Part shown: positions 1-6,803 of the stretch, one piece after another
Numbering within the stretch: the stretch's first letter is position 1
Layout of the letters: the number at the start of each line of letters is the position of its first letter
Assembly (NCBI GenBank): GCA_050729795.1
Contig: JBOHME010000057.1
Coordinates: 1 to 27,389 of the forward strand
Reading direction: 5' to 3'
Length of the DNA stretch: 27,389 nucleotides
Origin: AP-15 sp050729795
GTDB lineage: Bacteria > Pseudomonadota > Alphaproteobacteria > ATCC43930 > CGMCC-115725
Made by a program: the position numbers and the translations under genes
The notes under the pieces: generated by a model
What the model saw: only the letters and a program-made list of their open reading frames with translations
Told to the model about the DNA's origin: nothing
Databases searched by the model: none

Positions 1-399
1 CCGGTGCTCACACCCGATCTGCGGCCGGCGCTGGTCGATCCGATCCAGATCGAGCTCGCGATCCTGAACCTGGCGATAAACGCGCGTGACGCGATGCCGC
101 AAGGCGGCCGATTAACCTTCAGCACACGTGACGCGGTGATTCTGGCGAGCACCGCCACCGCCGACCTCGCCGCTGGCGAGTATGTCGTGATTGCCGTCGC
201 CGATACCGGTACCGGTATCGCTCCCGAGCTTTTGAACCGCGTGCTCGACCCGTTCTTCACGACCAAGGATGTCGGCAAGGGCAGCGGGCTCGGGCTCAGC
301 ATGGTCTATGGATTAGTCAAGCAGTCGGGCGGCGGGCTGCGGATCGACACCGCACTCGGCCGCGGCACCACCGTCGAGCTGCTGCTGCCGCGGGCCTGA
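1..399 (+). CDS. Sensor histidine kinase, C-terminal ATPase domain (5' partial)
   Basis: Only the last ~133 residues of a histidine kinase lie in the window; the frame is open to base 1, so the gene begins upstream. The HATPase_c fold is clear: an N-box (NLAINARDAM) that binds Mg-ATP, a G1 box (VADTGTGI), an F-box (DPFFTTK) and a G2 box (GSGLGLSMVYG), ending in the usual GRGTTVELLLP strand. NARDAM with FFTTK is typical of the HisKA/HWE-like hybrid kinases with PAS domains common in alphaproteobacteria. The sensor domain is missing, so the signal is unknown. No response regulator follows within the window. The downstream genes look stress-related, but a link is only inference. Confidence 0.93.
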   Translation, partial: PVLTPDLRPALVDPIQIELAILNLAINARDAMPQGGRLTFSTRDAVILASTATADLAAGEYVVIAVADTGTGIAPELLNRVLDPFFTTKDVGKGSGLGLSMVYGLVKQSGGGLRIDTALGRGTTVELLLPRA

Positions 400-413
400 C
401 CGCGTTCGGCTGC

Positions 414-430
414 GGCCGGGAGCGCCGGCC
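414..430 (+). terminator. Possible terminator hairpin after the kinase
   Basis: GGCCGG and CCGGCC form a 6-bp perfect stem with a 5-nt loop, 15 nt after the kinase stop codon. There is no T-tract, so it is at best a weak or Rho-assisted terminator. Confidence 0.3.
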
Positions 431-433
431 TCT

Positions 434-465
434 CCCGAGCTCGCGATCGACCCCGAGCTCGCGAT
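434..465. repeat. Short direct repeat (14 bp x2, period 18)
   Basis: CCCGAGCTCGCGAT occurs at 434-447 and again at 452-465. It lies between the kinase terminator hairpin and the first EcfG-like promoter. Each copy contains the palindromes GAGCTC and TCGCGA, so it could be a pair of protein-binding sites or simple slippage. Confidence 0.5.
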
Positions 466-489
466 AGATTACGACAAAGCGGTTTTTTC

Positions 490-515
490 GGAACTGCTGC
501 GCGATGTGCCGTGTT
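490..515 (+). promoter_or_regulatory. EcfG-like general-stress promoter 1
   Basis: GGAAC (490-494), 17 nt, then TGTT (512-515). The alphaproteobacterial EcfG consensus is GGAAC-N16/17-CGTT, so this has one mismatch in the -10 element. The flank TTTTTTCGGAACT is nearly identical to that of the second site at 788, which argues against chance. It lies about 180 nt upstream of the 26-residue membrane peptide, so its target is less certain than for the other two sites. The rest of 400-697 shows no gene I can support. Confidence 0.45.
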
Positions 516-697
516 CGACGAAGGTTGGTCGGCGCCAACCGTAAGGAGCTGGGCCATCGGCACGCGCAATGCGTCGGCGCCGAGGCACCGGCATGCGGCG
601 GGTCATGTCAACGCGGTTTGCAAGCCGTGTTGAACAGATCATGCGCAGATTCGGTTGCGCCACTACGAACCCGCGGCGAGTTTGATAGGAGCAGGTC

Positions 698-778
698 ATG
701 GGTCGTGCCGTACTTCTCTGGTTCCTGGGAATTCCGATTCCAATCATCATCCTTCTTTTTCTGTTTCATGTGGTTTGA
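698..778 (+). CDS. Tiny single-helix membrane protein (26 aa)
   Basis: A 26-codon ORF starts at ATG 698 with AGGAG at 687-691, a good Shine-Dalgarno at 6 nt. The product begins MGRAVLLWFLGIPIP and continues as a run of Ile, Leu and Phe, ending HVV. It is essentially one transmembrane helix with a positive N-terminus and an IPIP kink. Similar very short hydrophobic proteins recur in proteobacterial stress loci, but I cannot name a family with certainty. It sits between two EcfG-like promoters and just upstream of a secreted PRC-barrel protein, so a role in envelope stress is a guess from context. The second promoter begins 9 nt after its stop codon. Confidence 0.6.
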   Translation: MGRAVLLWFLGIPIPIIILLFLFHVV

Positions 779-787
779 AGATTTTTC

Positions 788-813
788 GGAACTCTCTGTG
801 GATCGGCTCTGTT
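788..813 (+). promoter_or_regulatory. EcfG-like general-stress promoter 2
   Basis: GGAAC (788-792), 17 nt, then TGTT (810-813), with the upstream flank ATTTTTCGGAACT matching the site at 490. The expected transcript start near 820 gives a leader of about 28 nt before the TTG start at 848, which is a realistic geometry for the PRC-barrel gene. Confidence 0.6.
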
Positions 814-847
814 TGGTGGTGACAACACCAGCAGCAGGAGCATCGCT

Positions 848-1327
848 TTGAAGAACTCGACTATCACGGCCGCCGTCGCAGCATTGTTCATGGCGGCGGC
901 ACCGCTCGCCTGGGCCCAGGCGAGCAGTGCCAGCGTACAGGACAGCAATGTTGGGATGACCAACCCGACCGGAACCGCGATTCAAAGCAATCAGTTCCGT
1001 GCCAGCAAAATGATCGGCAGCGATGTCTATGACACCCAGAATCAGAACATCGGCTCGGTCAAAGACCTGATCATCGACAAGGATGGCCGGGTAGCTGCCG
1101 CAGTTGTCGCCGTCGGCGGCGGCTTTCTCGACAGCAACGGCAAGAACGTCGCCGTCCCGCTCGCCGATATCAAGAGCGACAACAACCGGCTGACCTTGAA
1201 CATGACCAAAAATCAGATCAAGGAAGCGCAGAATTACGATATGACCAACAGCAACACCGGCGCGGGGACCACGACATCGCCGGTGACCGGCGGTCATCTG
1301 GGCGCGGCAAGCGGCACCAACCGCTAG
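848..1327 (+). CDS. Secreted PRC-barrel domain protein
   Basis: The 159-residue product has a Sec signal peptide (about residues 1-23, ending AWA before QASS). A PRC-barrel follows at about residues 50-118: KMIGSDVYD, a NIGSVKDLIID core, and VPLADIK near the end. The tail is Thr/Gly/Asn-rich and low in complexity. PRC-barrels are small beta-barrels used in RNA processing or as envelope and photosynthetic-centre modules; exported stand-alone versions are common in alphaproteobacteria and often stress-induced, without a defined reaction. The start is TTG at 848 with AGGAG at 836-840, 7 nt away; no better in-frame start precedes the signal peptide. The EcfG-like site at 788-813 is its likely promoter. 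A second, cytoplasmic PRC-barrel gene at 13386-13766 has a similar promoter. Confidence 0.85.
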   Translation: MKNSTITAAVAALFMAAAPLAWAQASSASVQDSNVGMTNPTGTAIQSNQFRASKMIGSDVYDTQNQNIGSVKDLIIDKDGRVAAAVVAVGGGFLDSNGKNVAVPLADIKSDNNRLTLNMTKNQIKEAQNYDMTNSNTGAGTTTSPVTGGHLGAASGTNR

Positions 1328-1340
1328 CACCCCCACGCAC

Positions 1341-1368
1341 TGCGGCGGGCGGCGGGCGAACCGCCGCA
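1341..1368 (+). terminator. Possible terminator hairpin after the PRC-barrel gene
   Basis: TGCGGCGG (1341-1348) and CCGCCGCA (1361-1368) form a perfect 8-bp stem with a 12-nt loop. No T-tract follows, so confidence is limited. Confidence 0.35.
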
Positions 1369-1434
1369 CCGTCGTCCGCCGGTTGTTCGCCCGGCCGGCA
1401 GGAGCTATAACCCGCCGGCACGGAGGACGAGGTC

Positions 1435-1662
1435 ATGAAGGCAGGCATCCACCCGGACTATCATGAGATTACCGTCGTGATGACCGACGGCACCACCTAT
1501 CAGACGCGCTCGACCTACGGCAAAGCGGGCGACACTCTGCGCCTCGACATCGATTCGAAATCGCATCCGGCATGGACCGGCGGCCAGCAGCGGCTGGTCG
1601 ATAGCGGCGGACAACTGGCCCGCTTCAACAAGCGATTCCAAGGGTTCGGCATCAAGCCCTGA
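1435..1662 (+). CDS. rpmE: 50S ribosomal protein L31
   Basis: The 75-residue product starts MKAGIHPDYHEI and contains TDGTTYQTRST, HPAWTGG and RFNKRF, the signature of bacterial L31, a protein of the large subunit near the bridge to the 30S head. It lacks the Cys residues that hold zinc in the classical form; this is the usual alphaproteobacterial type. Length is normal. The ATG has AGGACGAGG just upstream. It stands alone between the PRC-barrel gene and the hsp20 gene. I see no autoregulatory leader that I could name. Confidence 0.95.
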   Translation: MKAGIHPDYHEITVVMTDGTTYQTRSTYGKAGDTLRLDIDSKSHPAWTGGQQRLVDSGGQLARFNKRFQGFGIKP

Positions 1663-1683
1663 CGTTGTATCGGGGCACACCCC

Positions 1684-1711
1684 CTTGACCGCATTCCTGC
1701 GAGCACTATCT
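1684..1711 (+). promoter_or_regulatory. RpoH (sigma-32)-type heat-shock promoter of hsp20
   Basis: CTTGAC (1684-1689), 16 nt, then CTATCT (1706-1711) fits the alphaproteobacterial RpoH pattern (CTTGAA/C, about 17 nt, CYTATNT). The predicted start near 1718 coincides with the 5' edge of the leader hairpins that follow, so promoter and leader support each other. Confidence 0.65.
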
Positions 1712-1718
1712 CAATAGC

Positions 1719-1812
1719 GTGCGATCGCCCTTATCGGGGGTCGCACTGTCGAGAACGGCACCCGGCAAAGATGCAGGTGCCAAGCCCATGTTGCTCAATG
1801 GAGGATGTGGTT
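1719..1812 (+). ncRNA. ROSE-like RNA thermometer in the hsp20 leader
   Basis: The leader of about 95 nt has two parts. A stable 5' hairpin pairs GTGCGA (1719-1724) with TCGCAC (1741-1746). A weaker 3' hairpin hides the ribosome binding site: TTGCT (1791-1795) faces GGAGG (1800-1804). By hand, C1794-C1796 pair G1801-G1803, G1793 is bulged, U1792 and U1791 pair G1804 and A1805, and G1790-C1786 pair U1806-G1810. The conserved U(U/C)GCU anti-SD with a bulged G next to U-G pairs is the hallmark of ROSE elements, which melt on heating to free the SD of small heat-shock genes. The match is structural and from sequence only. Confidence 0.75.
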
Positions 1813-2289
1813 ATGGATCGCTTCGATTTCTCTCCGCTATTCCGGTCGACGATCGGTTTTGACCGGCTGACCCGGCTGGTTGATGCGGCTAGCCGGATGG
1901 ATGGCGCCGCCCTCTCCTATCCGCCCTACAACATCGAGAAGACCGGCGAGGACGCTTATCGCCTGACCATGGCGGTGGCCGGCTTTGCCCCGGACGAGGT
2001 CGATGTGACGGTGCACGAGAACACGCTTCTGGTGACCGGCAAGGCAAAGAAGGACGAGGATGACGGCCGGTATTTGCATCGCGGCATCGCCCGGCGCGCT
2101 TTCGAGCGCCGGTTCAGCCTTGCCGACCACATGAAGGTGGTGGGCGCCACCCTCGATCACGGCATGCTGCATGTCGATCTTGTCCGGGAGGTGCCCGAGG
2201 CGGCCAAGCCGCGCCGGATCGAGATCACGACCGGCGAGCCCCAAATCGGTGAACACTCTGAGGTCGGCGAACAAAAGGCGGCGGCCTGA
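1813..2289 (+). CDS. Small heat-shock protein, Hsp20/alpha-crystallin family (IbpA-like)
   Basis: The 158-residue protein starts MDRFDFSPLFRSTIGFD, the N-terminal motif of IbpA-type Hsp20 proteins. An alpha-crystallin domain spans about residues 37-135: YNIEK, MAVAGFAPDEVDV, LVTGKAK, RGIARRAFERRFSL and LDHGMLHVDLVRE. A C-terminal RIEI (I/V-x-I) motif is used for oligomer assembly. It acts as an ATP-independent holdase binding unfolding proteins in the cytoplasm. ATG 1813 is chosen over ATG 1771 because GGAGG lies at 1800-1804 and IbpA proteins begin there. The RpoH-like promoter and ROSE-like leader imply dual transcriptional and translational heat control. A strong hairpin follows at 2391-2418. 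Confidence 0.93.
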   Translation: MDRFDFSPLFRSTIGFDRLTRLVDAASRMDGAALSYPPYNIEKTGEDAYRLTMAVAGFAPDEVDVTVHENTLLVTGKAKKDEDDGRYLHRGIARRAFERRFSLADHMKVVGATLDHGMLHVDLVREVPEAAKPRRIEITTGEPQIGEHSEVGEQKAAA

Positions 2290-2390
2290 CCAGCGGACGG
2301 GTTCCGGTCCGACGCTCCTGACCGGATAACTCGGCTGATCGGATAGCGCTCCTGATCCTGACGAATCGTCGGGCGTAATGACCGGCTGCT

Positions 2391-2418
2391 GCGCCCCTGG
2401 GGCCCTCCCCGGGGGCGC
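2391..2418. terminator. Strong bidirectional terminator between hsp20 and corA
   Basis: GCGCCCCTGGGG pairs with CCCCGGGGGCGC around a CCCT loop: a 12-bp stem with one G-T pair. It lies between two convergent genes (stops at 2289 and 2460) and so can serve both. There is no long T-run on either side. Confidence 0.6.
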
Positions 2419-2459
2419 GTTCGTGCATGAATGGCGCCTTTGCGTCTGTTGCCGCAAGC

Positions 2460-3455
2460 TCAGTACCAGCCCCGCCATTTGAACCAAAGGAGCGGCAGGA
2501 TCGCGCTGAGCCCGATCACTGCCAGCCCGTACGGGTAGCCCCAGCTCCAGCCGAGCTCGGGCATGCCCTTGAAGTTCATCCCATAGATGCTGGCGACCAG
2601 GGTCGGCGGGATGCCGACTACCGAGACGACCGTCAATACTTTGATGATGTTGTTCTGTTCGACATTGATCAGCCCGAGCGTGGCATCGAGCAGCAGCTGC
2701 ACCGTATCGACAAGGTGGGCATCGTAATCGCTGAGCGAGGTGACATCCTGGCGCAGCGTATCGAGCCGCCGCTTGACCTCGTCTGGCAGCCACGCTCCGG
2801 CGGTGCCCGAGACGAACGGCACGATCCGCGCGAGCCCGTGCAGGCTGTCACGAATCTTCGAGGCGAGGTCGCCGCTATGACCGACCCGCCGCAGGATCTG
2901 GCGCAGATCGGCGCTTTCCCGCGCCGAGGGACGACGCTCCCGCGGCTGCACGACCGGCGCGCGGAACAGCCGATGCGACAGCGTATCGAGCTCGGCGGCG
3001 ATGCGCTCGAGCACATCGGCGAGGCGGTCGGTGATCGCGTCCAACAGCTCGACCAGCACCGCGGCGCTGCTCAGCTCCTCGTCGTCAGCCGCAAAGTCGC
3101 GGTTGATGAAATTGGTGAATGCGGTGACCTCCTCGAACCGCACCGTGATCAGCCGCTCCCGGGTCAGCACAAAGCCGACCGGCGTCGACCATGGCTGGTC
3201 CGAATCGGAGCGGTAGATCAGCGGTGTGCTCAGATAGAGCGAGCCATTGCCGGTGCGCAGCCGGCTCGAGCTCTCGATCTCGCTCAGCGCCTCAAAGCTC
3301 GGCACCTCGATCCCGGTGGCCCGCTCGACAAACGCGATCTCTCGCGGATCGGGGCGGACCAGATCGAGCCACAGCGTCGCGGGCGGCATCGCCCCGCCGG
3401 AGAGATCCGAGACATGTTCGCCGGGCCCGGAGCGGCTGCTATAGAGAGTGAGCAT
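2460..3455 (-). CDS. CorA-family divalent metal (Mg2+/Co2+ or Zn2+) transporter
   Basis: The 331-residue protein has the CorA architecture. A large cytoplasmic N-terminal domain opens with LWLDLVRPDPRE. A long alpha-helical stalk covers about residues 120-265. Two C-terminal transmembrane helices follow: the first ends in the signature YGMNF (GMN at 292-294, the ion-selectivity loop) with MPEL just after it, and the second ends KWRGWY with the positive tail seen in the family. CorA forms a homopentameric inner-membrane channel. Length matches the family. Sequence alone does not separate Mg2+ import from ZntB-like Zn2+ traffic. No clear Shine-Dalgarno precedes ATG 3455. It is divergent from the substrate-binding protein, with 85 nt between them. 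Confidence 0.92.
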   Translation of the reverse strand: MLTLYSSRSGPGEHVSDLSGGAMPPATLWLDLVRPDPREIAFVERATGIEVPSFEALSEIESSSRLRTGNGSLYLSTPLIYRSDSDQPWSTPVGFVLTRERLITVRFEEVTAFTNFINRDFAADDEELSSAAVLVELLDAITDRLADVLERIAAELDTLSHRLFRAPVVQPRERRPSARESADLRQILRRVGHSGDLASKIRDSLHGLARIVPFVSGTAGAWLPDEVKRRLDTLRQDVTSLSDYDAHLVDTVQLLLDATLGLINVEQNNIIKVLTVVSVVGIPPTLVASIYGMNFKGMPELGWSWGYPYGLAVIGLSAILPLLWFKWRGWY

Positions 3456-3540
3456 GGCGGCAGCTTACAATGTCGGGGCGCCGGGCACAGGTTCCCGATC
3501 CGAACGATCTCCAGCAGACCGCCACCAAGGGGAGGAAGCG

Positions 3541-4560
3541 ATGCGGTTTGCCAGGAATGCAGTGGTCGCAGCACTGATGCTCGTCGCCAGCGGAACGGCG
3601 CGCGCCGACGAACCCTACCATCTGCGCATCGGCTGGGTGGTGGCGCCGGCCGATCTCGTCACATTGATGTTTGAAAAACCGGGGCTGGCACCGCATGCCG
3701 GCAAGACTTATGTGCCGGATTTGATCCACTTCGCCGGCACGCCGGCGATGATGACGGCACTTGCCTCGGGCGAGATCGATTGCGCCGCGCTGGCCTATTC
3801 GACCTTCGCTCTCGGTGTCGAGAATGCCGGGATGCAGGATCTGCGCGTCATCGCCGATGTGTTCCAGGACGGGGTCCCCGGCTATCACACCAATGATTTC
3901 GACGTGCGCAAAGACAGCCCGATCCACAGCGTGGCCGATCTGAAGGGCAAGATCCTGGCCACCAACCAGACCGGCAGCGCCGTCGACATGGCGCTGCGCG
4001 CGATGTTGGCCGAGCACCATCTCGCGGACAAGCGCGATCTGACGATCATCGAGGCGCCGTTTCCCGCGCAGACGGCGATGCTCGAGGAGCACAAGGTCGA
4101 TCTGATCACCGCGGTGGCACCCTGGGGCTTTGACCCGACGCTGCTCGCATTTGCGCGCCCATTGTTCACCCAGGCGCAAGCTGTCGGCCGCACCCAGATG
4201 ATCGTGCGGGCCATGCGGGCCGGAGTGATCAAGGCGCATCGTGCCGTGATCGTCGATTTTCTCGAAGATTATCTGCGCACCCTCCATTATCTGCTCGATC
4301 CGGCGCATCACCAGCAGGCGATCGCGCTGATCACCAAACGAACCAGGCAGCCGGCAGCGCTCTATGCCGGCTGGGTCTTTACCAAGAAAGACTATTACCG
4401 CGACCCCAACGCGCTGCCCGATCTGAAGGCGCTGCAGGCAAATGTCGATCTGCAGCACCAGCTCGGCTTTTTGCGCACTGCTCTCGACGTCACGAAATAC
4501 GTCGATCTCAGCCTCGCCAAAGAGGCCGCCAAACGCCTCGGCGCCGGCGCGGCGCAATGA
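3541..4560 (+). CDS. ABC transporter periplasmic substrate-binding protein (NMT1/SsuA-TauA-like)
   Basis: The 339-residue protein has a signal peptide (MRFARN, a hydrophobic core, cleavage after ARA at about residue 22). The fold is that of the NMT1/SsuA/TauA class: LRIGWVVAPADLV at the start of lobe 1, then LASGEIDCAALAYS, PIHSVADLKGKILATNQTGS (the classic SLKGKKIA-type segment) and HKVDLITAV. This class binds nitrate, sulfonates, taurine or thiamine-precursor pyrimidines. No permease or ATPase gene is adjacent, so it is an orphan binding protein here. Two TauD-like dioxygenases lie about 11 kb away, but a sulfonate substrate would be guesswork. ATG 3541 has GGAGG at 3531-3535. A Rho-independent terminator follows. 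Confidence 0.87.
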   Translation: MRFARNAVVAALMLVASGTARADEPYHLRIGWVVAPADLVTLMFEKPGLAPHAGKTYVPDLIHFAGTPAMMTALASGEIDCAALAYSTFALGVENAGMQDLRVIADVFQDGVPGYHTNDFDVRKDSPIHSVADLKGKILATNQTGSAVDMALRAMLAEHHLADKRDLTIIEAPFPAQTAMLEEHKVDLITAVAPWGFDPTLLAFARPLFTQAQAVGRTQMIVRAMRAGVIKAHRAVIVDFLEDYLRTLHYLLDPAHHQQAIALITKRTRQPAALYAGWVFTKKDYYRDPNALPDLKALQANVDLQHQLGFLRTALDVTKYVDLSLAKEAAKRLGAGAAQ

Positions 4561-4606
4561 CCGCGGGCACGAGCGCGCGCTGACCCCGGCGGGCGCCACA
4601 AATCCG

Positions 4607-4632
4607 GGCGGCAACTCGCCGCCTGTTTTGTT
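4607..4632 (+). terminator. Rho-independent terminator
   Basis: GGCGGC (4607-4612), loop AACTC, GCCGCC (4618-4623), then TGTTTTGTT. This is a standard intrinsic terminator for the substrate-binding-protein gene. It separates that gene from the LigB-like gene even though both are on the plus strand. Confidence 0.8.
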
Positions 4633-4678
4633 ATGATCGGTGTGCGCAACCGGTAGATCGGGCGAACGGGAGGAGAAT

Positions 4679-5740
4679 ATGGGCGAGATTCTCGGGATCG
4701 GTGTCACTCATTTTCCGGGCCTGATGCTGCCCGACCAGTATATGAGCTCGTTTCTGACCCGCACCTTGAAGAGCGAGCGGGTCCCGGCGGAGATGAAGGA
4801 GCCGGCGCGCTGGCCGGAACCGCTGCGCCAGGAGCTGGCCGCCAACCAGGATGGTGCCGCCGCGGCCGAGCATCGGCGTCGGCTCGCCGGCGGGTTTCGC
4901 AAGGTGCGCCAGGCGCTCGACGCGTTCGCCCCCGATTTTGTGCTGATCTGGGGCGATGACCAATACGAGAATTTTCGCGAGGACGGTGTGCCGTCATTTT
5001 GCGTGTTCGCGCTCGACGCGGTCGATTGCCGCCCGTTCGCGCGCCCGGGGCGGGCCGAGCTCGGCAATGTGTGGGGCGAGCCCGCCGATAGGGTGGTGCA
5101 CGTCACCGGGCACCGCGCCGCCGGCGCGACACTCGCCGCCCACCTGATCAAAGAGGATTTCGACGTCAGCTACGCCTACCGCATGCGGCATGAGCTCGGG
5201 CTGCCGCATGCCTTTATCAACACGATCCTCTTTCTCGATTACGAGCGGCGCGGCTTCCCCTATCCGGTGGTGCCGTTCCACGTCAATTGCTACGGCTCCT
5301 CGGTTATCGCCAAGCGCGGCTCGGGCGCGCATTTGACCGGCGAGGCCGACCCGAACGCGATCGATCCGCCCGGCCCCAACCCGGGGCGCTGCTTTGATGT
5401 CGGCGCGGCTGTAGCACAAATCCTCGCCGACAGCCCGTGGCGGGTGGCGCTTGTCGCCTCGTCGAGCTGGTCGCATGCGTTTCTGACCGCGAAGCACCAT
5501 TGGCTTTATCCGGACGTCGCCAGCGACCGGGTGCGCTTCGACGAGCTGGCCTCCGGCAATGCCGGGCGCTGGCGTGGGCTGACCACCGAGCAGATCGAGG
5601 ACGCCGGCCAGCAGGAATTTCTGAACTGGGTGTGCCTTGCCGGAGCGATGGACGCGCTCGGCCGCAAGCCGCAGATCGTCGACTACGTCGAATCCTACCT
5701 GTTCAACTCCGACAAATGCTTTGCGCTGTTCCACCCCTAA
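4679..5740 (+). CDS. LigB-superfamily (class III) extradiol ring-cleavage dioxygenase-like protein
   Basis: The 353-residue product resembles LigB-type extradiol dioxygenases, which open catechol-like rings with non-haem iron. Visible elements are GVTHFPG near the N-terminus (H11, the usual first Fe ligand), FVLIWGDDQYENF (about 87-99), HELGLPHAFI (171-180), VVPFHVNCYG (H201) and SSSWSHAFL (H266). In well-studied LigB proteins the segment equivalent to GDDQYENF carries the second Fe-binding His; here there is Asp, Asp, Gln, so the metal site or the reaction may differ. ATG 4679 has GGGAGGAG just upstream. It is a single-gene unit between a terminator and a hairpin pair. The substrate is unknown; the neighbouring MBL hydrolase is convergent, not co-transcribed. 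Confidence 0.8.
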   Translation: MGEILGIGVTHFPGLMLPDQYMSSFLTRTLKSERVPAEMKEPARWPEPLRQELAANQDGAAAAEHRRRLAGGFRKVRQALDAFAPDFVLIWGDDQYENFREDGVPSFCVFALDAVDCRPFARPGRAELGNVWGEPADRVVHVTGHRAAGATLAAHLIKEDFDVSYAYRMRHELGLPHAFINTILFLDYERRGFPYPVVPFHVNCYGSSVIAKRGSGAHLTGEADPNAIDPPGPNPGRCFDVGAAVAQILADSPWRVALVASSSWSHAFLTAKHHWLYPDVASDRVRFDELASGNAGRWRGLTTEQIEDAGQQEFLNWVCLAGAMDALGRKPQIVDYVESYLFNSDKCFALFHP

Positions 5741-5747
5741 CCGAGAT

Positions 5748-5805
5748 GGGCCCCAGCCGAGCTGGGCCCTAGCCGGCCGCGGACCGGGGCGCCGCTGCCG
5801 GCGCC
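5748..5805. terminator. Two hairpins between convergent genes
   Basis: Hairpin 1 pairs GGGCCCCAGC (5748-5757) with GCTGGGCCC (5761-5769), with one bulge. Hairpin 2 pairs GGCGCCG (5788-5794) with CGGCGCC (5799-5805). They fill the 71-nt gap between the convergent LigB-like and MBL genes, as expected for bidirectional termination. T-runs are lacking. Confidence 0.55.
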
Positions 5806-5811
5806 TCGGGT

Positions 5812-6687
5812 TCAGGCGATGCCCGGCTGCTGCTTTCTCGCCACGATGCGCTGGTGCAAATTGCGCACGATCATGCCGGTCAGCCGCTCATTGTGCATAA
5901 AGAGCCGCTGGCCGATCGGGTACGGATCCTGTTTTTCGACCTCGATCGGACCCTGCAACGCTTCCTCGGCGGAGACCCCGCGATCGACAAAGCGTTCGAC
6001 ATAGCCGACCCAGTTCTCGACGATTTGCGCCTGCTCCTTCAGATAGGCCTTGGTGCAAGGGTCGCCATGGCCCGGCACGATCAGCTCGACATCGAGCGCG
6101 GCGATGCTGTCGAGCGCCGAGAGCCACTCCCAGGGATCGCATTCCTGCAGCCAGCTGCGGCATTTGTTGAAGACATTGTCGCCGGTGAAGACGACCCCCT
6201 CCTCCGGCACATGCACCGAGGTCTGCGGTGCCGTGTGCCCCGGCATGTGGATGATGTTGAAGGTATGGTTGCCGAGGTTGAGCGTCATCGTGTCGCTGAA
6301 TGTCAGGGTCGGCGGGTTCGCCGCCGGATAGTCCGGATGGCCGACCAGCCACACGCTGTCGGGATCGGTCTCTTTGAAGCGCTCGCGCTTTTCTTCGAGC
6401 GAGCCAAACGCATAGAGATAGCGCTCGAAGCATTCCTGCAATTTCACCTGGCCGACGATCTTCGTGTTGGTGAAATAGGCGTTGCCGGAGATGTGATCGC
6501 CATGCGGCTCGGTGTTGATCAGGTAGCGGATCGGCGCCTTGTCTTCCATCCGCTCGCGCCACCGCACCGCGTCGATCGGCTGCTGCGGCGAATCGATCAT
6601 CACATAGCCATCGCTGGTCTCGACAAAGCTCGGATTGCAACCGGCAAAATAGATTTCGGTGAAGGAGTTCTTTCCGACCCTGCGCAT
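5812..6687 (-). CDS. MBL-fold metallo-hydrolase with a variant metal motif
   Basis: The 291-residue protein has the metallo-beta-lactamase fold. The first metal motif reads NTEPHGDHISGN (E60, H62, D64, H65), where the family norm is HxHxDH; the first His is replaced by Glu. The other ligands are present: MPGHTAPQ (H151), FTGDNVF (D170) and VPGHGDP (H207). Such enzymes hydrolyse thioesters, lactones, phosphoesters or sulfur compounds at a di-metal site; the substrate here is not evident. No signal peptide is seen. Two ATG codons in tandem (6690 and 6687) follow GGGGAGG; 6687 is taken because its spacing is better. It lies 116 nt downstream of the sterol-desaturase-type gene on the same strand and could be co-transcribed. 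Confidence 0.85.
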   Translation of the reverse strand: MRRVGKNSFTEIYFAGCNPSFVETSDGYVMIDSPQQPIDAVRWRERMEDKAPIRYLINTEPHGDHISGNAYFTNTKIVGQVKLQECFERYLYAFGSLEEKRERFKETDPDSVWLVGHPDYPAANPPTLTFSDTMTLNLGNHTFNIIHMPGHTAPQTSVHVPEEGVVFTGDNVFNKCRSWLQECDPWEWLSALDSIAALDVELIVPGHGDPCTKAYLKEQAQIVENWVGYVERFVDRGVSAEEALQGPIEVEKQDPYPIGQRLFMHNERLTGMIVRNLHQRIVARKQQPGIA

Positions 6688-6803
6688 CATCGCCTCCCCG
6701 CTGCGGGTTGGGACGATTTTCCCTGATCGACCGGCAGGGCACAAGGCCGCCGGGTCGCCGGAGTGCCGGCGCGCGGGAGCGCCCGTTGCCGCCGCGACGA
6801 TGC

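Noticed and set aside
1837..2793. 318-residue minus-strand ORF across hsp20 and corA
   Set aside because: It is opposite the Hsp20 gene and in a different frame of CorA; the product shows no domain and is an effect of high GC.
2427..3674. 415-residue plus-strand ORF opposite corA
   Set aside because: The minus-strand frame encodes an unmistakable CorA with GMN motif; this one is a shadow rich in Arg, Gln and Asp.
3439..4707. 422-residue minus-strand ORF opposite the substrate-binding protein
   Set aside because: The plus-strand protein has a signal peptide and NMT1-type motifs; the opposite frame has neither.
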